Part shown: positions 29,430 to 39,390 of the stretch, one piece after another
Position numbering within the stretch: the first letter of the stretch is position 1
Layout of the letters: every line of letters begins with the position of its first letter
Source of the DNA: Schistocephalus solidus
Taxonomy: Eukaryota; Platyhelminthes; Cestoda; Diphyllobothriidea; Diphyllobothriidae
Direction of reading: 5' to 3'
DNA length: 64,000 nucleotides
NCBI GenBank assembly: GCA_017591395.1
Contig: WEDG01005177.1
Location: 80,417 to 144,416 of the forward strand
Position numbers and translations under genes: made by a program
Notes under the pieces: model-generated
What the model saw: only the letters and a program-made list of their open reading frames with translations
The model's database searches: none
What the model was told of the DNA's origin: nothing

Positions 29430-30269
29430 ATGGAGAAGGTTGTCAAAAAGGAATTGATGATTTATTTAGAAACCCGTTACCTCTTATCAACTGCACAATA
29501 TGGCTTTCGAAGGGAAAGATCGTGTTCTTCGAACTTACTTTATACAATGCAAAGCTGGAAAAAAGCACTTGACGCAAAAGACACTGTGCATGTGGCCTTA
29601 ATTGATTTTCAGAAGGCTTTCGATAGTGTTCCGCACCAGCGTTTCCTTTACAAGTTGAGAATGTTTGGTATTGGAGGCAAACTTCTTACGTGGATCAAGA
29701 ATTTTCTCATTGGTCCTTCCCAAGTGGTCTGTATAGATGGATTGCGATCAAAGCGCACAGTCATCGAGAGTGGAGTCCCAAAAGGTTCAGTGCTCAGAAG
29801 GATCCAATTTCTCTTGTTTATTAATGATTGTGTACAGGAATTGGACTGTAACTTTTCTATGTTTGCGGACGATATAAAAATCTGGAAAGTTATCCATAAT
29901 GATGCCGATGCAAACTATTTCCAAGAAAATCTTCGTCGATTGGTCGATTGGTCCTGCAAATGGCGCTTGTCCTTCAACTCAAATAAATGCGCCCTGCTAC
30001 GTCTGGGAAATCGAAATCAGGTCACTGATATGCGTTACTTCTTTTTGAACGGTGTGCCACTCCAAGAAGCACACACACAGAAAGATCTTGGAGTTTGGAT
30101 GAAAGACAACCTGAAGCCTTCTAAGCAATGTTACAAGGCAGCTAAATTCACCAATTCAATGCTATACGCTATCAGGCGGGCATTTAAAGTTTTCAATGAA
30201 AACTGCTTTTCTAAAGTCTTTGGTACGTTTGTAAGGCCACATCTTGAATATGCGATCAAAGCCTGGTGA
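29430..30269 (+). CDS. C2 reverse transcriptase core, intact 279-codon frame
   Basis: Uninterrupted RT frame: MEKVVKKELMIYLETRY, QYGFRRERSCSSNL (residues about 27-42), ALIDFQKAFDSVPHQRF (motif A, about 61), ESGVPKGSVLRR (motif B; PQG changed to PKG and LGP to LRR), NFSMFADDIKIW (motif C FADD, about 146-149), WRLSFNSNKCALLRLGNRNQV, HTQKDLGVWMKDNLKPS, GTFVRPHLEYAIKAW, ending at TGA where W is expected. RT start motifs (SPGPDEIPAKLLLELA, PVSLISICC) lie just upstream in another frame. The motif B changes suggest it is inactive. Confidence 0.88.
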   Translation: MEKVVKKELMIYLETRYLLSTAQYGFRRERSCSSNLLYTMQSWKKALDAKDTVHVALIDFQKAFDSVPHQRFLYKLRMFGIGGKLLTWIKNFLIGPSQVVCIDGLRSKRTVIESGVPKGSVLRRIQFLLFINDCVQELDCNFSMFADDIKIWKVIHNDADANYFQENLRRLVDWSCKWRLSFNSNKCALLRLGNRNQVTDMRYFFLNGVPLQEAHTQKDLGVWMKDNLKPSKQCYKAAKFTNSMLYAIRRAFKVFNENCFSKVFGTFVRPHLEYAIKAW

Positions 30270-30582
30270 CCGTGGACCCAACAGGACTACAACATGCTCG
30301 AAAGGGTGCAACGACGAGCCACGAAATTAGTAAGAGGTCAAGGTGAACTACCATATGCGATTCCTCTAAATAACCTAAAGCTCCATCCTCTGAGTTATAG
30401 GCATTTGCGCTGAGACTTGATGCAAACCTTCCGTATCGTGCGTGACATGGATTGCGCCTTCCTATGTGATGACGTTTTTCAAACTTGTCACACCGAATAA
30501 TCTCATAGGTCATCCATTCATACTAAGTGTTCCTGGATGTTAGGAAGTATTTTTTCACCAAACCGTATCGCGCAACCGTGGA

Positions 30583-30604
30583 ATAAATAAATAAATAAAT
30601 AAAT
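30583..30604. repeat. (AAAT)n microsatellite
   Basis: About five copies of ATAA end the truncated C2 copy. Fifty bases without features follow before the L-D 5' end at 30658. Confidence 0.85.
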
Positions 30605-30713
30605 GGTATATTTAAGGCCCAGAGAGCACCGTCATTTCAAATTTAGTATCGAGGTTTAGGCGCGTCGTTTGGAATTGCTTTCGAATTTCAGCTCCTTTGA
30701 GTTAACGAAGTTT

Positions 30714-30739
30714 TAGTCTCTACCTTAGTGTAGAAGACA
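30714..30739 (+). other. 5' leader hairpin shared by L-D and L-H
   Basis: AGTCTCTACCTTAGTGTAGAAGAC folds as GTC(T)CTAC / GTAG(A)AGAC with a short loop. The same sequence lies at 45466-45490, at 59424-59448 (slightly changed) and, orphaned, at 36287-36313 on the minus strand. It is near the 5' terminus in every case, so it is probably a 5' UTR structural or promoter element. The role is unknown. Confidence 0.55.
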
Positions 30740-31134
30740 CGTTGATTTGGAATAACTCTTGAGTGGATTGTCCAGTCTCTAAATTTGGGAAATATTTTCT
30801 TGGACTTAACGATTCTGCGGCTATCCAAATATTCCATCACTGAGGAGTATTCCACGTCCAGGACATTATCCCTACGAGAAATACAAGCTTCAGCGTTCAC
30901 TTGCTTCCAAATTCACGCCAGCGGTGTGCTGCTCTAATCTGCTTTCATCAGGGAGGGAGAAGACGCAACAAAGGCTGAGTCGTTGCATGCTTATTAGAAG
31001 TCTGACTGCTGAATACTTTTGCATCCTAGCTCAGTTATTTAAGAGGATTTAAAAATTAAATACATTCGAATACAGTCATAAGAGGTATAGAAAACGCCGA
31101 CGCTCAGGACTCATCTGTGCGGAAGAAAAAAATT

Positions 31135-31212
31135 TGCGGCGCGGGCGGGTCTCGACCCCAGGTCGCAGATTCATGTGGCAACGAACATTACCACTGCGCT
31201 ACGTCCTCACGA
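31135..31212 (-). other. tRNA-like module, antisense in L-D 5' leader
   Basis: The minus strand reads GACGTAGCGCAGTGGTAATGTTCG (A box TAGCGCAGTGG) ... GGGGTCGAGACCCGC (B box region GGTCGAGACC with a matching T arm). It aligns with 25662-25735. It lies about 100 bp before ORF1, opposite to the element. Too degenerate to assign an anticodon. Confidence 0.6.
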
Positions 31213-31316
31213 CAATTTGAAAAACAAAATTGTATCCAAACAAAAAAAGATGACAAAGACAGATATTCTGTTACCACTTCTCCTCCTGCCAAGCGGGCAA
31301 AAGCCTGGGAACGCTA

Positions 31317-32480
31317 ATGAATGTCACCTACGAGGACAAAAAGTGCATGGGGTGCTTAAATCTCTTGCAGAAATTCTTATTGATGGAGAAAGAGATAAGT
31401 AACTTGAAACAAGAAATGGTCGATCTCAAAGAGAAGGTTCAAAGTTCACCCGAAAAAAAAACACCCGTAGCAACGAGAATTCCAACCAGAGAAATAACGT
31501 ATGCAAATATAGCTTCCTCAAGAATACCTCATGTAGAGCTTAAAGACATTGCGTCTACAGAGCTTCAAAGGGGAGATCAAACCAGCTCATGCACCTTACT
31601 ACTGTCATCGAGCTTAAACAGAAGCAGAAATGTGCTGGATACACAAACATATGCGGCATCGTCGCTGAATGATACAAAAAGGGTGAAGTTGTAAAGCACG
31701 TCGAATTTGAAGCACCTAAAACGAAGAATTTGAAGTCGAAAAGGGCCAAGAAGCTTTCACAAAAAAGTGGTTTGAACTCCGGAAACAGCTCGTTCTTACC
31801 GATAGATGCTCAAGTGCAATCCTCTGTTGGTAATACAGGAGCAAGCGGAGGACCAATTGGCAAAGTTTCCAAAAGAAGTTTGCCATTAACTTTAGGATTA
31901 GTTGCTCATACTGACGCAAATAACATCGTTGACCAGAGTAGCATTCTTCCTGATACTGATGCTCTATCAACAAATCTGAACTCAAAGTCACCAAACATAC
32001 ATTTCGACCGAAAACGCGATCTCGTTATTAAAGGTGTTCCCGAGTCCACTTCTCTGATTGCAAAGAAAAGTGTAGAACATGACCTCAGTCTTTTCCGAGA
32101 ATACTCATATGCGATTCTTCGAGATGGCCAATGTGAAACAGTCCACAAAGCGTTCCGTTTAGGAAAAGCGGATGTTTCACATGAACTATCATCTCCAAGG
32201 CCTCTTAAAATAATTCTTGAAAATGATATTCAGGCTTCACGCCTCCTAGAACGGAGAACGGCTCTCCGTAGCTCACATAGGGATGTTTTTTTCAGCCGGT
32301 TTGCGAACCCAAGGAAAGGTACAAAATGAGGATGCTGAGAGCAGAACTGAAGAGGAGGACCGATCAGGGGGAAAATGGCTCCAAATAAAGGACGGGGAAA
32401 TAAAAGTGATAAAGAGGTCTTTCTTATGGCAGACCCCGTACATCGTCAAGGTGGATTCTCGCCGAGACAGAGGACACTAA
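31317..32480 (+). pseudogene. L-D ORF1
   Basis: Frame 31317-31694: MNVTYEDKKCMGCLNLLQKFLLMEKEISNLKQEMVDLKEKV, a CxGC motif followed by a coiled coil. Then a linker (VELKDIAST, SLNRSRNVLDTQTYAASSL). After a frameshift, 31730-32329: HFDRKRDLVIKGVPES, KSVEHDLSLFREYSYAIL, AFRLGKADV, RPLKIILENDIQASRLLERR and DVFF, the L1-ORF1-like RNA-binding half. A second frameshift near 32283 ends the protein. Methionine 31317 is chosen because the same YEDxxCxGC start occurs in C2. Confidence 0.8.
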
Positions 32481-32639
32481 ATACGATGTTCCCAACTGGA
32501 CAGAGCTTGAAAAATAAAAAGAAGGCGCTCCAGAACTCGGATGACGACCACTCATCAGAACTCAGCGTCGGCGGGATGGACACCAGTTTATCTCGGAAAA
32601 CAATGACAGACTCTAGTATTCAATCGCGCGAAATGCGCA

Positions 32640-33332
32640 GAAGTCTATATGGAGGAGTTACCCAGTCTAAATTGAGATGTTTGTATACCAATGCTCAGAG
32701 TCTACTATCGAAAGTAGATGAACTCAAAGCATTAGTATCAGACCGAACCCCAATATCGTTGCCATTATGGAAACGTGGCTCAAGCCGAAATCGCGGATAG
32801 CGAGGTTTCGATAGATGGATTCCAAATTTTTCGAAAAGACCGAGATAATAGAAAGGGAGGAGGAGTGGCCGTATATGTTAGGACAGGAATCTCGGCAGTC
32901 GAACGAGCACACTCCATCTTCCTTGAATATGAATTTCACTGGATAAAGATTAAAAAGGATTGTTCACGGAACCTACAATTCTTGACGATCTACAGACCAC
33001 CGAACATTCCAAGTGCAGCTGATGAATCCCTCCTCCATTTACTCAAGGAAGTAGCAAGTCACCAGGAGGTGCTTATTGCTGGAGATTTCACTGCACCTAT
33101 AGTAGACTGGGTAAATCTGACAGTTGATGGTGTACCAACTTCCTTCGGCCACAAGCTAATGAATCTCAGTCTCGACCATCCTCTGGTACAGAAGATTAAC
33201 ATACCAACGAGAGTTAGAGAGAACCAGAGAGCAAATTGCCTGGACCTGGGATTTACGAAGGACTTCTCTAGCATTGATGAAGTGTATTCTATTGCACCCT
33301 TCGGTAAGAGTGACCATAGTACGCTGATGTGA
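32640..33332 (+). pseudogene. L-D endonuclease
   Basis: LRCLYTNAQSLLSKVDELKALVSDRTP (catalytic N), then a frameshift at about 32765; from 32775, AEIADSEVSIDGFQIF, RKGGGVAVYVRTG, LTIYRPPNIPSAAD, VLIAGDFTAPIVDW (GDFN changed to GDFT), ANCLDLGFTKDF, GKSDHSTLM and TGA at 33330. The loss of the catalytic asparagine in GDFN and the frameshift disable it. Confidence 0.85.
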
Positions 33333-35536
33333 GATTACTTAATTTATTCTCATTGCCAGAATGGAAAGGAATGCAAGCGAAATATATGTTAGGTTGATTT
33401 TAACGCGATGAGGAAAGAAATGATGTCTATGACATGGGATTGTTTGCTTAAAGGGAATCCAGAGGATGCCTGGCGATCATTTAAGACAGTTTCACTCGAT
33501 CTGATTGAACGCTTTTGTCCAGTAAAGGTGCAATAAAAGAAAAGTCGCCCCGCCCGGTTAACAAGAGAACTTAACAGGCAGCTAAAGAAGAAGAATAAAA
33601 AAATGGAATGAATTCAGGCAAACAGGGTCAGCAGAGCATCTCAAAGAATTTCGTCATCAAAGAAACGCTGTAAAAAGAATGATTCGTCAGGCAAGGAAGA
33701 ACTATGAATCAAGAATTATTCAACAGGCTGAATATAAACCAAAAATTTTATTCCATTATATCAATAGCCGACTAAAAAACAAGAACCCAGTAGCAGTACT
33801 CATGGATGGGAATGGTGTTGAAGTCGTTGAAAATTGCGACAAAGCCGAGTACTTAGGTCGTTTTTTTGCCTCGGTTTTCACTAGAGAACCGGAACTTCAG
33901 CTTGACCACGTCAACAGTGCTGTTATAGACGCCTGTCCAGTGCTTGAATATATACCCTTCCAGGAACCTCTCGTGGAACGTGAACTGCGAAATCTGAAAG
34001 AAGCGAATTCATCTGGTCCGGACGATATACCGGTCAAATTCTTGAAAGAACTGGCCAGCGAACTGTCCAAACCACTAGCGCATATATTTAGTTCGTCATT
34101 TGAATCAGGGAAACAGCCATCCTAATGGAAGGCAGCAAATATATACCCCATATACAAGAGTGGTGTTCGATCTAATGTCAGCAATTATCGGCCTGTCAGC
34201 CTAACCTCCATTTGCTGTAAAATAATGGAATCAATAATCAAGAAGGCAACCATGAAGTTCCTTGAGGAAAACCAATTACTCTCAGATCTCAAGCATGGCT
34301 TCAGACAGAATCACTCCTGTCTGTCTAGTTTATTACTGTCCACAGAGCAGTAGATTCGTGCACTGGACGAAAATGGTAGGGTTGACGTCATATACACTGA
34401 TTTCAAGAAGGCGTTTGACAGTGTCCCACACAAACGTCTCATCTTCAAATTATCTGAAATTGGCATAAAAGGAATGCTGCTGACATGGATCGCAGACTTT
34501 CTTACAGAAAGATTGCAAACTGTGTGCGTCAATACCTCGAAGTCAACACCTACTCCGGTTCTAAGTGGTGTCCCCCAAGGCTCGGTATTAGGGCCGTTAC
34601 TCTTCGTAGTGTTCATCAACGACTGTGTCGACGACCTGGATTGCAGTGCCATCATGTTTGCAGATGATGTTAAATTATGGAGCGTCATCAGATCTGATTT
34701 CGATAGGCACGCACTTCAAGAGGATCTCAACCGTCTTAGCAGCTGGTCTGATCATTGGCTCTTAAATTTTAACGTTGGGAAGAGTGTGGACCTAAGACTG
34801 CGTACCAGAAGGACCAGTGAAAAGGATGATTCCTACCAATACATTCTCAATGGGCAGCCCCTTTCACTTGTTGAGGAACAGAAGAACCTCGGTGTTCGAA
34901 TAATCTCCACGTAAACCATCTTCACAGTGTTTAAAGGCAGCTAAACGCGCTTCACAGGTCTTATTTGCCCTCAGACGTGGATTTGTGCAGATTGATAAGG
35001 AACTCTTCCGAAAAACCTACGGGGTATTTGTTCGATCTCACTTGGAATATGCCATCCAGGCCTGGCGTCCGTGGTTTAAGAAGGATTATCCACAGCTGGA
35101 ACGAGTGCAGGCGAGGGCTACGAAGATGGTCAAGAATCTAAGTCATCTGCCTTACGAAGCCAGACTGGTTGAACTTGATTTGTTTCCTCTTAATTACAGG
35201 CAACTACACGGTGACCTCATTTAAACCTACCGGATTGACAGAGGCCATGAGTGTGCCCTAGAATTTCCTGACTTCTTCGAATTGGCTGGGACGGAACATC
35301 TGCGGAGTCATCCCTTTAAACTGCAGAGGAAGTTTGTCCACACGGAAGTCCGTCGGAACGCCTTTTCGCAGAGGGTCGTTGGAGCATGGAACGGACTCCC
35401 TGATGAGTTGGTCCTTTCAGAAACTGTTGACAGATTTAAATTCAAACTAGATACTCATTTTCTGAGAAACTATTGTCAATATAATGAAGATTGTGTAAAC
35501 AGTGGCAGCTTGCACCTGGCCCACACATATCGATGA
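33333..35536 (+). pseudogene. L-D RT and C-terminal region, few mutations
   Basis: After a decayed linker, frame 33679-34914 is continuous except for TAA at 34123-34125 (expected E) and TAG at 34351-34353 (expected W). It reads MIRQARKNYESRIIQQAEYKP, LKEANSSGPDDIPVKFLKELA, NYRPVSLTSICCKIMES, LKHGFRQNHSCLSSL, YTDFKKAFDSVPHKRL (motif A), SGVPQGSVLGPLLF (B) and AIMFADDVKLW (FADD intact). Post-RT pieces follow at 34985-35224 and 35282-35536 ([32 protein letters not shown]). Confidence 0.88.
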
Positions 35537-35600
35537 CCCTACATTTTCATTTGTCAGATATATCACTGTAAACGTTTTTACTATTCACATTTTTGCATGT

Positions 35601-35637
35601 GAATAGGGAGCTCAAGTGCGAAAGCCTACTTCCCTCA
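35601..35637 (+). other. L-D terminal 3' hairpin
   Basis: GAATAGGGAGCTCAAGTGCGAAAGCCTACTTCCCTC: GAATAGG pairs with CCTACTTC apart from one A-C opposition. The tail CAATAAAGTGACTTAAAT follows. Confidence 0.7.
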
Positions 35638-35798
35638 ATAAAGTGACTTAAATACAAAGTGGAAAGTTGCTGCACTATGTGAGCAGCAATATTTACAGCA
35701 GAAATGAGCACTATGGTAGGCATATCCGATTTAGAACGATTTGAAATTTTCAATGCGATAGTCAACAAATCTTTGAGATATACGGTGAACTAGAAAAG

Positions 35799-35886
35799 AA
35801 GCAGTAAAAATATCCATCGGTTAAATCGGAGTCGGAGTTTGGTGAGCCACCAATTTAAATAAAATAGGAGAAAAAAATCTGCTTCA
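35799..35886 (-). other. Decayed ENE-like stem-loop
   Basis: The minus strand keeps GCAGAUUUUUUUCUCCUAUU...GAUAUUUUUACUGC: lower helix GCAG/CUGC and U-rich sides remain; the upper helix is mostly lost. It is preceded by AGTCAACAAATC...GGTGAACTAGAAAA like L-B 3' UTRs, so it is probably an old L-B relative. Confidence 0.4.
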
Positions 35887-36039
35887 CTAAAAAATTAATA
35901 GCTAGATGCAATGGGATTGTATTGTGATGTTGCTGACAACGTATGAAGGTTCGGAACGCTCCTTGTCGTGTGAGAGATAATATAGCAGTCAGAGAAACTG
36001 TTTGTAACCACCAGTGGAGTTGAGAGAAGAGAAACTCAT

Positions 36040-36285
36040 CAGGGTGATTGTAATGTCCCAGTCTGTGGATACATTCTAGCATCTGCTTGACATACATATG
36101 TTGCAGCACCACGAAGACTATGTGACTACTTACCATTAATAATATCAGTGTACCACGTAAATCTGCCTGCATTCACTTGACTGTAACTTTTTAACATTGC
36201 TTCTTATTCTTGCAATTTTTATGTAACAAATAGGGATTTCAAATGCGTAAGCCTATTTTCCGCAAATACACTAAACTGAACTCAG
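36040..36285 (+). mobile_element. C2 3' end, 5' truncated
   Basis: Matches 50975-51195: VLSQS...LDIHMLQHHEDYVTTY-type coding end, 3' UTR ATATCAGTGTACCA(C/T)GTAAATCTGCCTGCATTCAC, hairpin 36228-36263 and tail ACACTAAACTGAAC. The length of 246 bp suggests a short truncated insertion. Confidence 0.8.
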
Positions 36286-36345
36286 TGTCTTCTACATTAA
36301 GGTAGAGACTAAAACTTCGTAAACTCAAAGGTGTAAAGGACCACA
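36286..36345 (-). mobile_element. Orphan L-D/L-H 5' leader piece
   Basis: The minus strand holds the leader hairpin GTCTCTACCTTAATGTAGAAGACAC and adjoining GAGTTTACGAAGTTTTA, next to the C2 tail. No further leader sequence follows. Confidence 0.6.
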
Positions 36346-36890
36346 GTTCCAACAGAAATGTTTGAATGGACCGGGAAGACCTAATGCGCGAATCCTGGAT
36401 GGGAATGGTGTGATTGATGATCTGTGAAGATGGCCGGTGTTCCTTCTCTCCCTTCTCTGATATCTATCCTCTTAACCGCCATGGTACCGTCTCGCATGTC
36501 CCTGGCCGTTAGCATCTCCACGATCCTCACCCGCATTTACCAACAGCACTGCACTCCCCACCGGTATCTAACTGATCATTTGTGACCACCTCCCACTCCG
36601 ATTGTACAGGTCCCCAGTATTCACTTGCATCTTTATACTTATATTTTATTATCTTCAATTTTTAACTGTTAACATAGATCCCTTACGTTATAAACTTATT
36701 CACTCCTGCTATCTTTACACGTGTGCCTGATGAAGTGCTTAACGATTCTGCCGACATTATATGTCTAAAGCTGGTTCAAGTGACATAATCCACGATGTGT
36801 GCTATCCTCGATATCCTCTGACGCTACAAAGGACCTCAAATTCAAAAGTAATTTCAAACGATGCGCTCAAATTCTTAAGAAATTGTTCTT
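36346..36890. other. Unassigned stretch
   Basis: No coding similarity recognised. It contains GTGCCTGATGAAGTGCTTAACGATTCTG (about 36723-36751), a phrase type often seen in dispersed animal repeats, so it is probably repeat-derived. Confidence 0.35.
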
Positions 36891-37900
36891 ATTTGTTCTT
36901 ATTTGGTCATCGACTACATGATTGCCAACGGAGTCTTGTAGGACTGGATGCCATGTTTTACTTTGGGTTCTAATTGCGCGTGAAAAAAAGTTTCACGACA
37001 TTTAACGAATGGTTTTCGACACATTCGACATCATCGGCTAGCAGTTTGTCTTCAGATAGCCTCATAGCCTGCTCAAAAATACTTTGAATCAAGGGCAGAA
37101 TGGAAATGTCGTTTTGCAAACGGAATCGAATAGAGAGTTTACGCAACCTACGGCGAAAGATAAAGGGATATTAACCGCGTCCGTGACATTCATTAATTTC
37201 CTACGGGGAACAAAACGAGAAATAAGTGAATTCAAAAGTTCATCCAGCATACCAGAACAAGTGCTCACATCCTGACATATTAAGAACTTAGACCAGTCGT
37301 GGGAGTTAAGATGTATCAATAATTCTGTCGAAAGGGCTGATCGGAAATCAAATAAAAAGGTATATTTTGGAAAAGTTTATATCGGTTTCGAATTGTCGTT
37401 TAGAAACAACGATGTCATTGTCTGAGCTCCCAAGTGGGCCCAAATGATGACACTGTCAAAGTAAGGCAACCTCTGCAGAAGAAAAGATCAAGTATGCTTG
37501 ATCCTCGGGTAAGGAAGTCAACAACCTGAGTCCACATGCCGATATCTACGGCCTCAAATAAGTCCTCGAACTTTATGGGGCCGGAAGGGACTGGAAACCA
37601 TGGAATGTCAGGAAGGTTGAAATCACCTGCAATTAAGCAATACTTACAAATTAAGTCAGCTGCGGCGTGAAATACTTGTGAGAAACAGATCGAAATCCTC
37701 ACTGGTATTGGGCGGGCAAAAGACAGCAAATGTTTAAAGAATTCCTATTTTTAAGGTATTTTGAAGTCGAACAGCTCATCAACCGCAGTAAATTGTGGAT
37801 GGTCTAAGGTCCGAAATGCCAGCGCTAGCTTAACATGGATACAGCTTCCTTCACCACGGCTGTCACGGCGATCATTTCGAGTACAAGTGTAACCTATAAA
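36891..37900 (-). pseudogene. A2 endonuclease end and linker
   Basis: Minus strand: endonuclease (37729-37415: FHAAADLICKYCLIAGDFNLPDIPWF with GDFN intact, DFLTRGSSILDLFF, GPTWELRQ) and linker (37319-37089: LNSHDWSKFLICQDVSTC, SRFVPRRKLMNV), continuing decayed to 36891. A frameshift near 37410 separates them. The catalytic SDH equivalent is lost at that point. Confidence 0.8.
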
Positions 37901-37904
37901 AGAG

Positions 37905-38540
37905 AGAGTTCGGGGTCAGCTACGGAGGGTGTTATGAATTTTCCAAAAGTCTTAGCGAAGAAATCTTCATCGAAATCCAAAAGGCTCATCATATGGCACG
38001 CAACACCGCAATTGCGCTCTTCGCCACTTTCGAGCAGTGAGAGGACGGTTTTCGGGTGGTGTTCGTCAGCAAAACAAGGTTCTTTTGGGTTTCCATGTCT
38101 TATAAGGCTTCACCGTTGAGAAAGTAGCTTCTACTGTCGGCAGATCCAGATGGGTTGCCTAAGCGAAGTATTTTACAGTCATAGACGTCGAAACAGCAAA
38201 AGCCAATGATTCAACCACTCGTTCAATCGTGTAAAGTTGATCTGTAATTTATCTTCGTCGGCAGGGCTCTTGATTACATTCCAGATTCTCCTGTCGTGGG
38301 CAAACATTGCTGCTTCACAGTCAAGATCCCTGACACAATCATCCACGTATATTAGGAACAGTATTGGCCCTAGTACTGATCCCTGAGAAACCCCACTCTC
38401 CACCACAGCAGAAATTGACCTCTATTGGGGATGCAAAAACCTGGAGCTAACCCACGAAAATCTTTTCGATCCACTTAAGAAGGTTACCTCTGATTCCAAT
38501 TCGTCCCTCAGCGGAGTACCTGCCTACTGTTAGCCTTAGA
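37905..38540 (-). pseudogene. L-G RT fragment
   Basis: Minus strand: ESGVSQGSVLGPILFLIYVDDCVRDLDCEAAMFAHDRRIWNV (motif B SQG; motif C FADD changed to FAHD), LNEWLNHWLL, then with frame changes SADSRSYFLNGEAL, METQKNL, TRKPSSHCSKVAKSAIAVLRAI and FDEDFFAKTFGKFI, the usual thumb region. The closest relative here is 54400-55085. Both copies have damaged active sites. Confidence 0.75.
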
Positions 38541-39390
38541 TAGTTGGATGTTTTATTTGAGTAACCAGAAGGGCACTGTCATTAGAAAAAAATAAATTAA
38601 AACGAGCCCGAAATCGTGTATAATTAATTTTTAAATAATAGGGTCACTTCTTAGTGATGAAAAATGACACAAATTAGTGTGTTCTAAAAATAAATAAAAG
38701 AACAGACAGTGAAAAAAACACTTGGGACATTTTAACGGAAAAAAACATATGCCGAATGGGGTTTGCGGGTTTGTAAGGAGAAAAAGCTGTCGCTCCTGGG
38801 AGAAAAACATACGCGTAAGAAAGGACAGACATGCTGATGGAGCGTATGAGGTTCAAAACGCACCTCATATTGGGAAAAATCATGTAACGACAGATGCTAC
38901 TTTTCACCACCACAGGTGTGATCCCAATGTGTAATCGTCAAGATGCTAGACAAGGAAACCTTAGCAGGCATCATCCTCACGCTTATGCTCGAACGAGAGG
39001 AGGACCATAGAGATTGTGAAGGTCATGGTGGAATTGGTAGAGAAGCGACCATGATACCCTCATTGCTGATTTCTCAGACCCCTGACAGAGGAACCCGAAA
39101 CGTTAGTCAACAGTTCATATAGGGTTAAAACTGGGGAGAGGGATAGGGCTGCAAGCACAATTGCCTAAAGTCGCGGTAGCTGCAATAGGAGACGAGGTTG
39201 TAGCCGTTCGCAATTGATCATGAAAGAGGAGCACCGCGAAGACCATGAAAACTATCGGAGTCTTCACTATTACCAAATGATGGTGGAAATCAAGATGGGA
39301 TGAAAACCGGCTAAGAAGATCCTTTTTTTAAAAAAACAACAGGTGCAGGAGAAACAAAACTGCTCCGCGAGGGTGTATGAAGCAGCATGG
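38541..39390. other. Unassigned stretch with one ENE-like relic
   Basis: No coding similarity recognised. 38704-38793 resembles the stem-loop series. GACCCCTGACAGAGGAACCCGAAACGTTAGTC (about 39076-39107) looks like a dispersed-repeat phrase. Confidence 0.35.
38704..38793 (-). other. Possible ENE-like stem-loop (divergent)
   Basis: The minus strand gives GACAGC, UUUUUCUCCUUAC ... CCCAAGUG, UUUUUUUCA, CUGUC. The lower helix GACAG/CUGUC is again a different paired sequence; the U-runs persist on the same strand; the upper helix is weak. No coding region is attached. Confidence 0.4.

Larger units (their letters stand above)
26181..30585 (+). mobile_element. L-C (C2) retrotransposon, 3' truncated at an (AAAT)n run
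   Basis: Sense copy with tandem 5' units, ORF1 (about 26700-27700), endonuclease (27900-28560), linker (28700-29200) and RT (29200-30560). The 3' end stops inside the post-RT region at CGTGGAATAA, followed by (ATAA)n; the equivalent copy at 50510-51195 continues with CCTACCTGAGG and a normal 3' hairpin. It sits between the two inverted L-D copies. Confidence 0.88.
30658..35650 (+). mobile_element. L-D retrotransposon, full length, mutated
   Basis: Sense copy of about 5.0 kb. 5' leader from GGCGCGTCGTTTG (shared with L-H), leader hairpin at 30714-30739, antisense tRNA-like module 31135-31212, ORF1 31317-32480, ORF2 about 32640-35536, then a 3' UTR with the terminal hairpin (35601-35637) and tail AATAAAGTGACTTAAAT. 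It has relatively few disabling changes and is the reference for L-D. Confidence 0.9.

Noticed and set aside
37905..38180. Peptide with FDEDFFAKTFGKFI, at first taken for a host exon
   Set aside because: Its order and neighbours (FLNGEAL, QKNL, SSHCSKVAKSAIAVLRAI) match the RT thumb of these elements.
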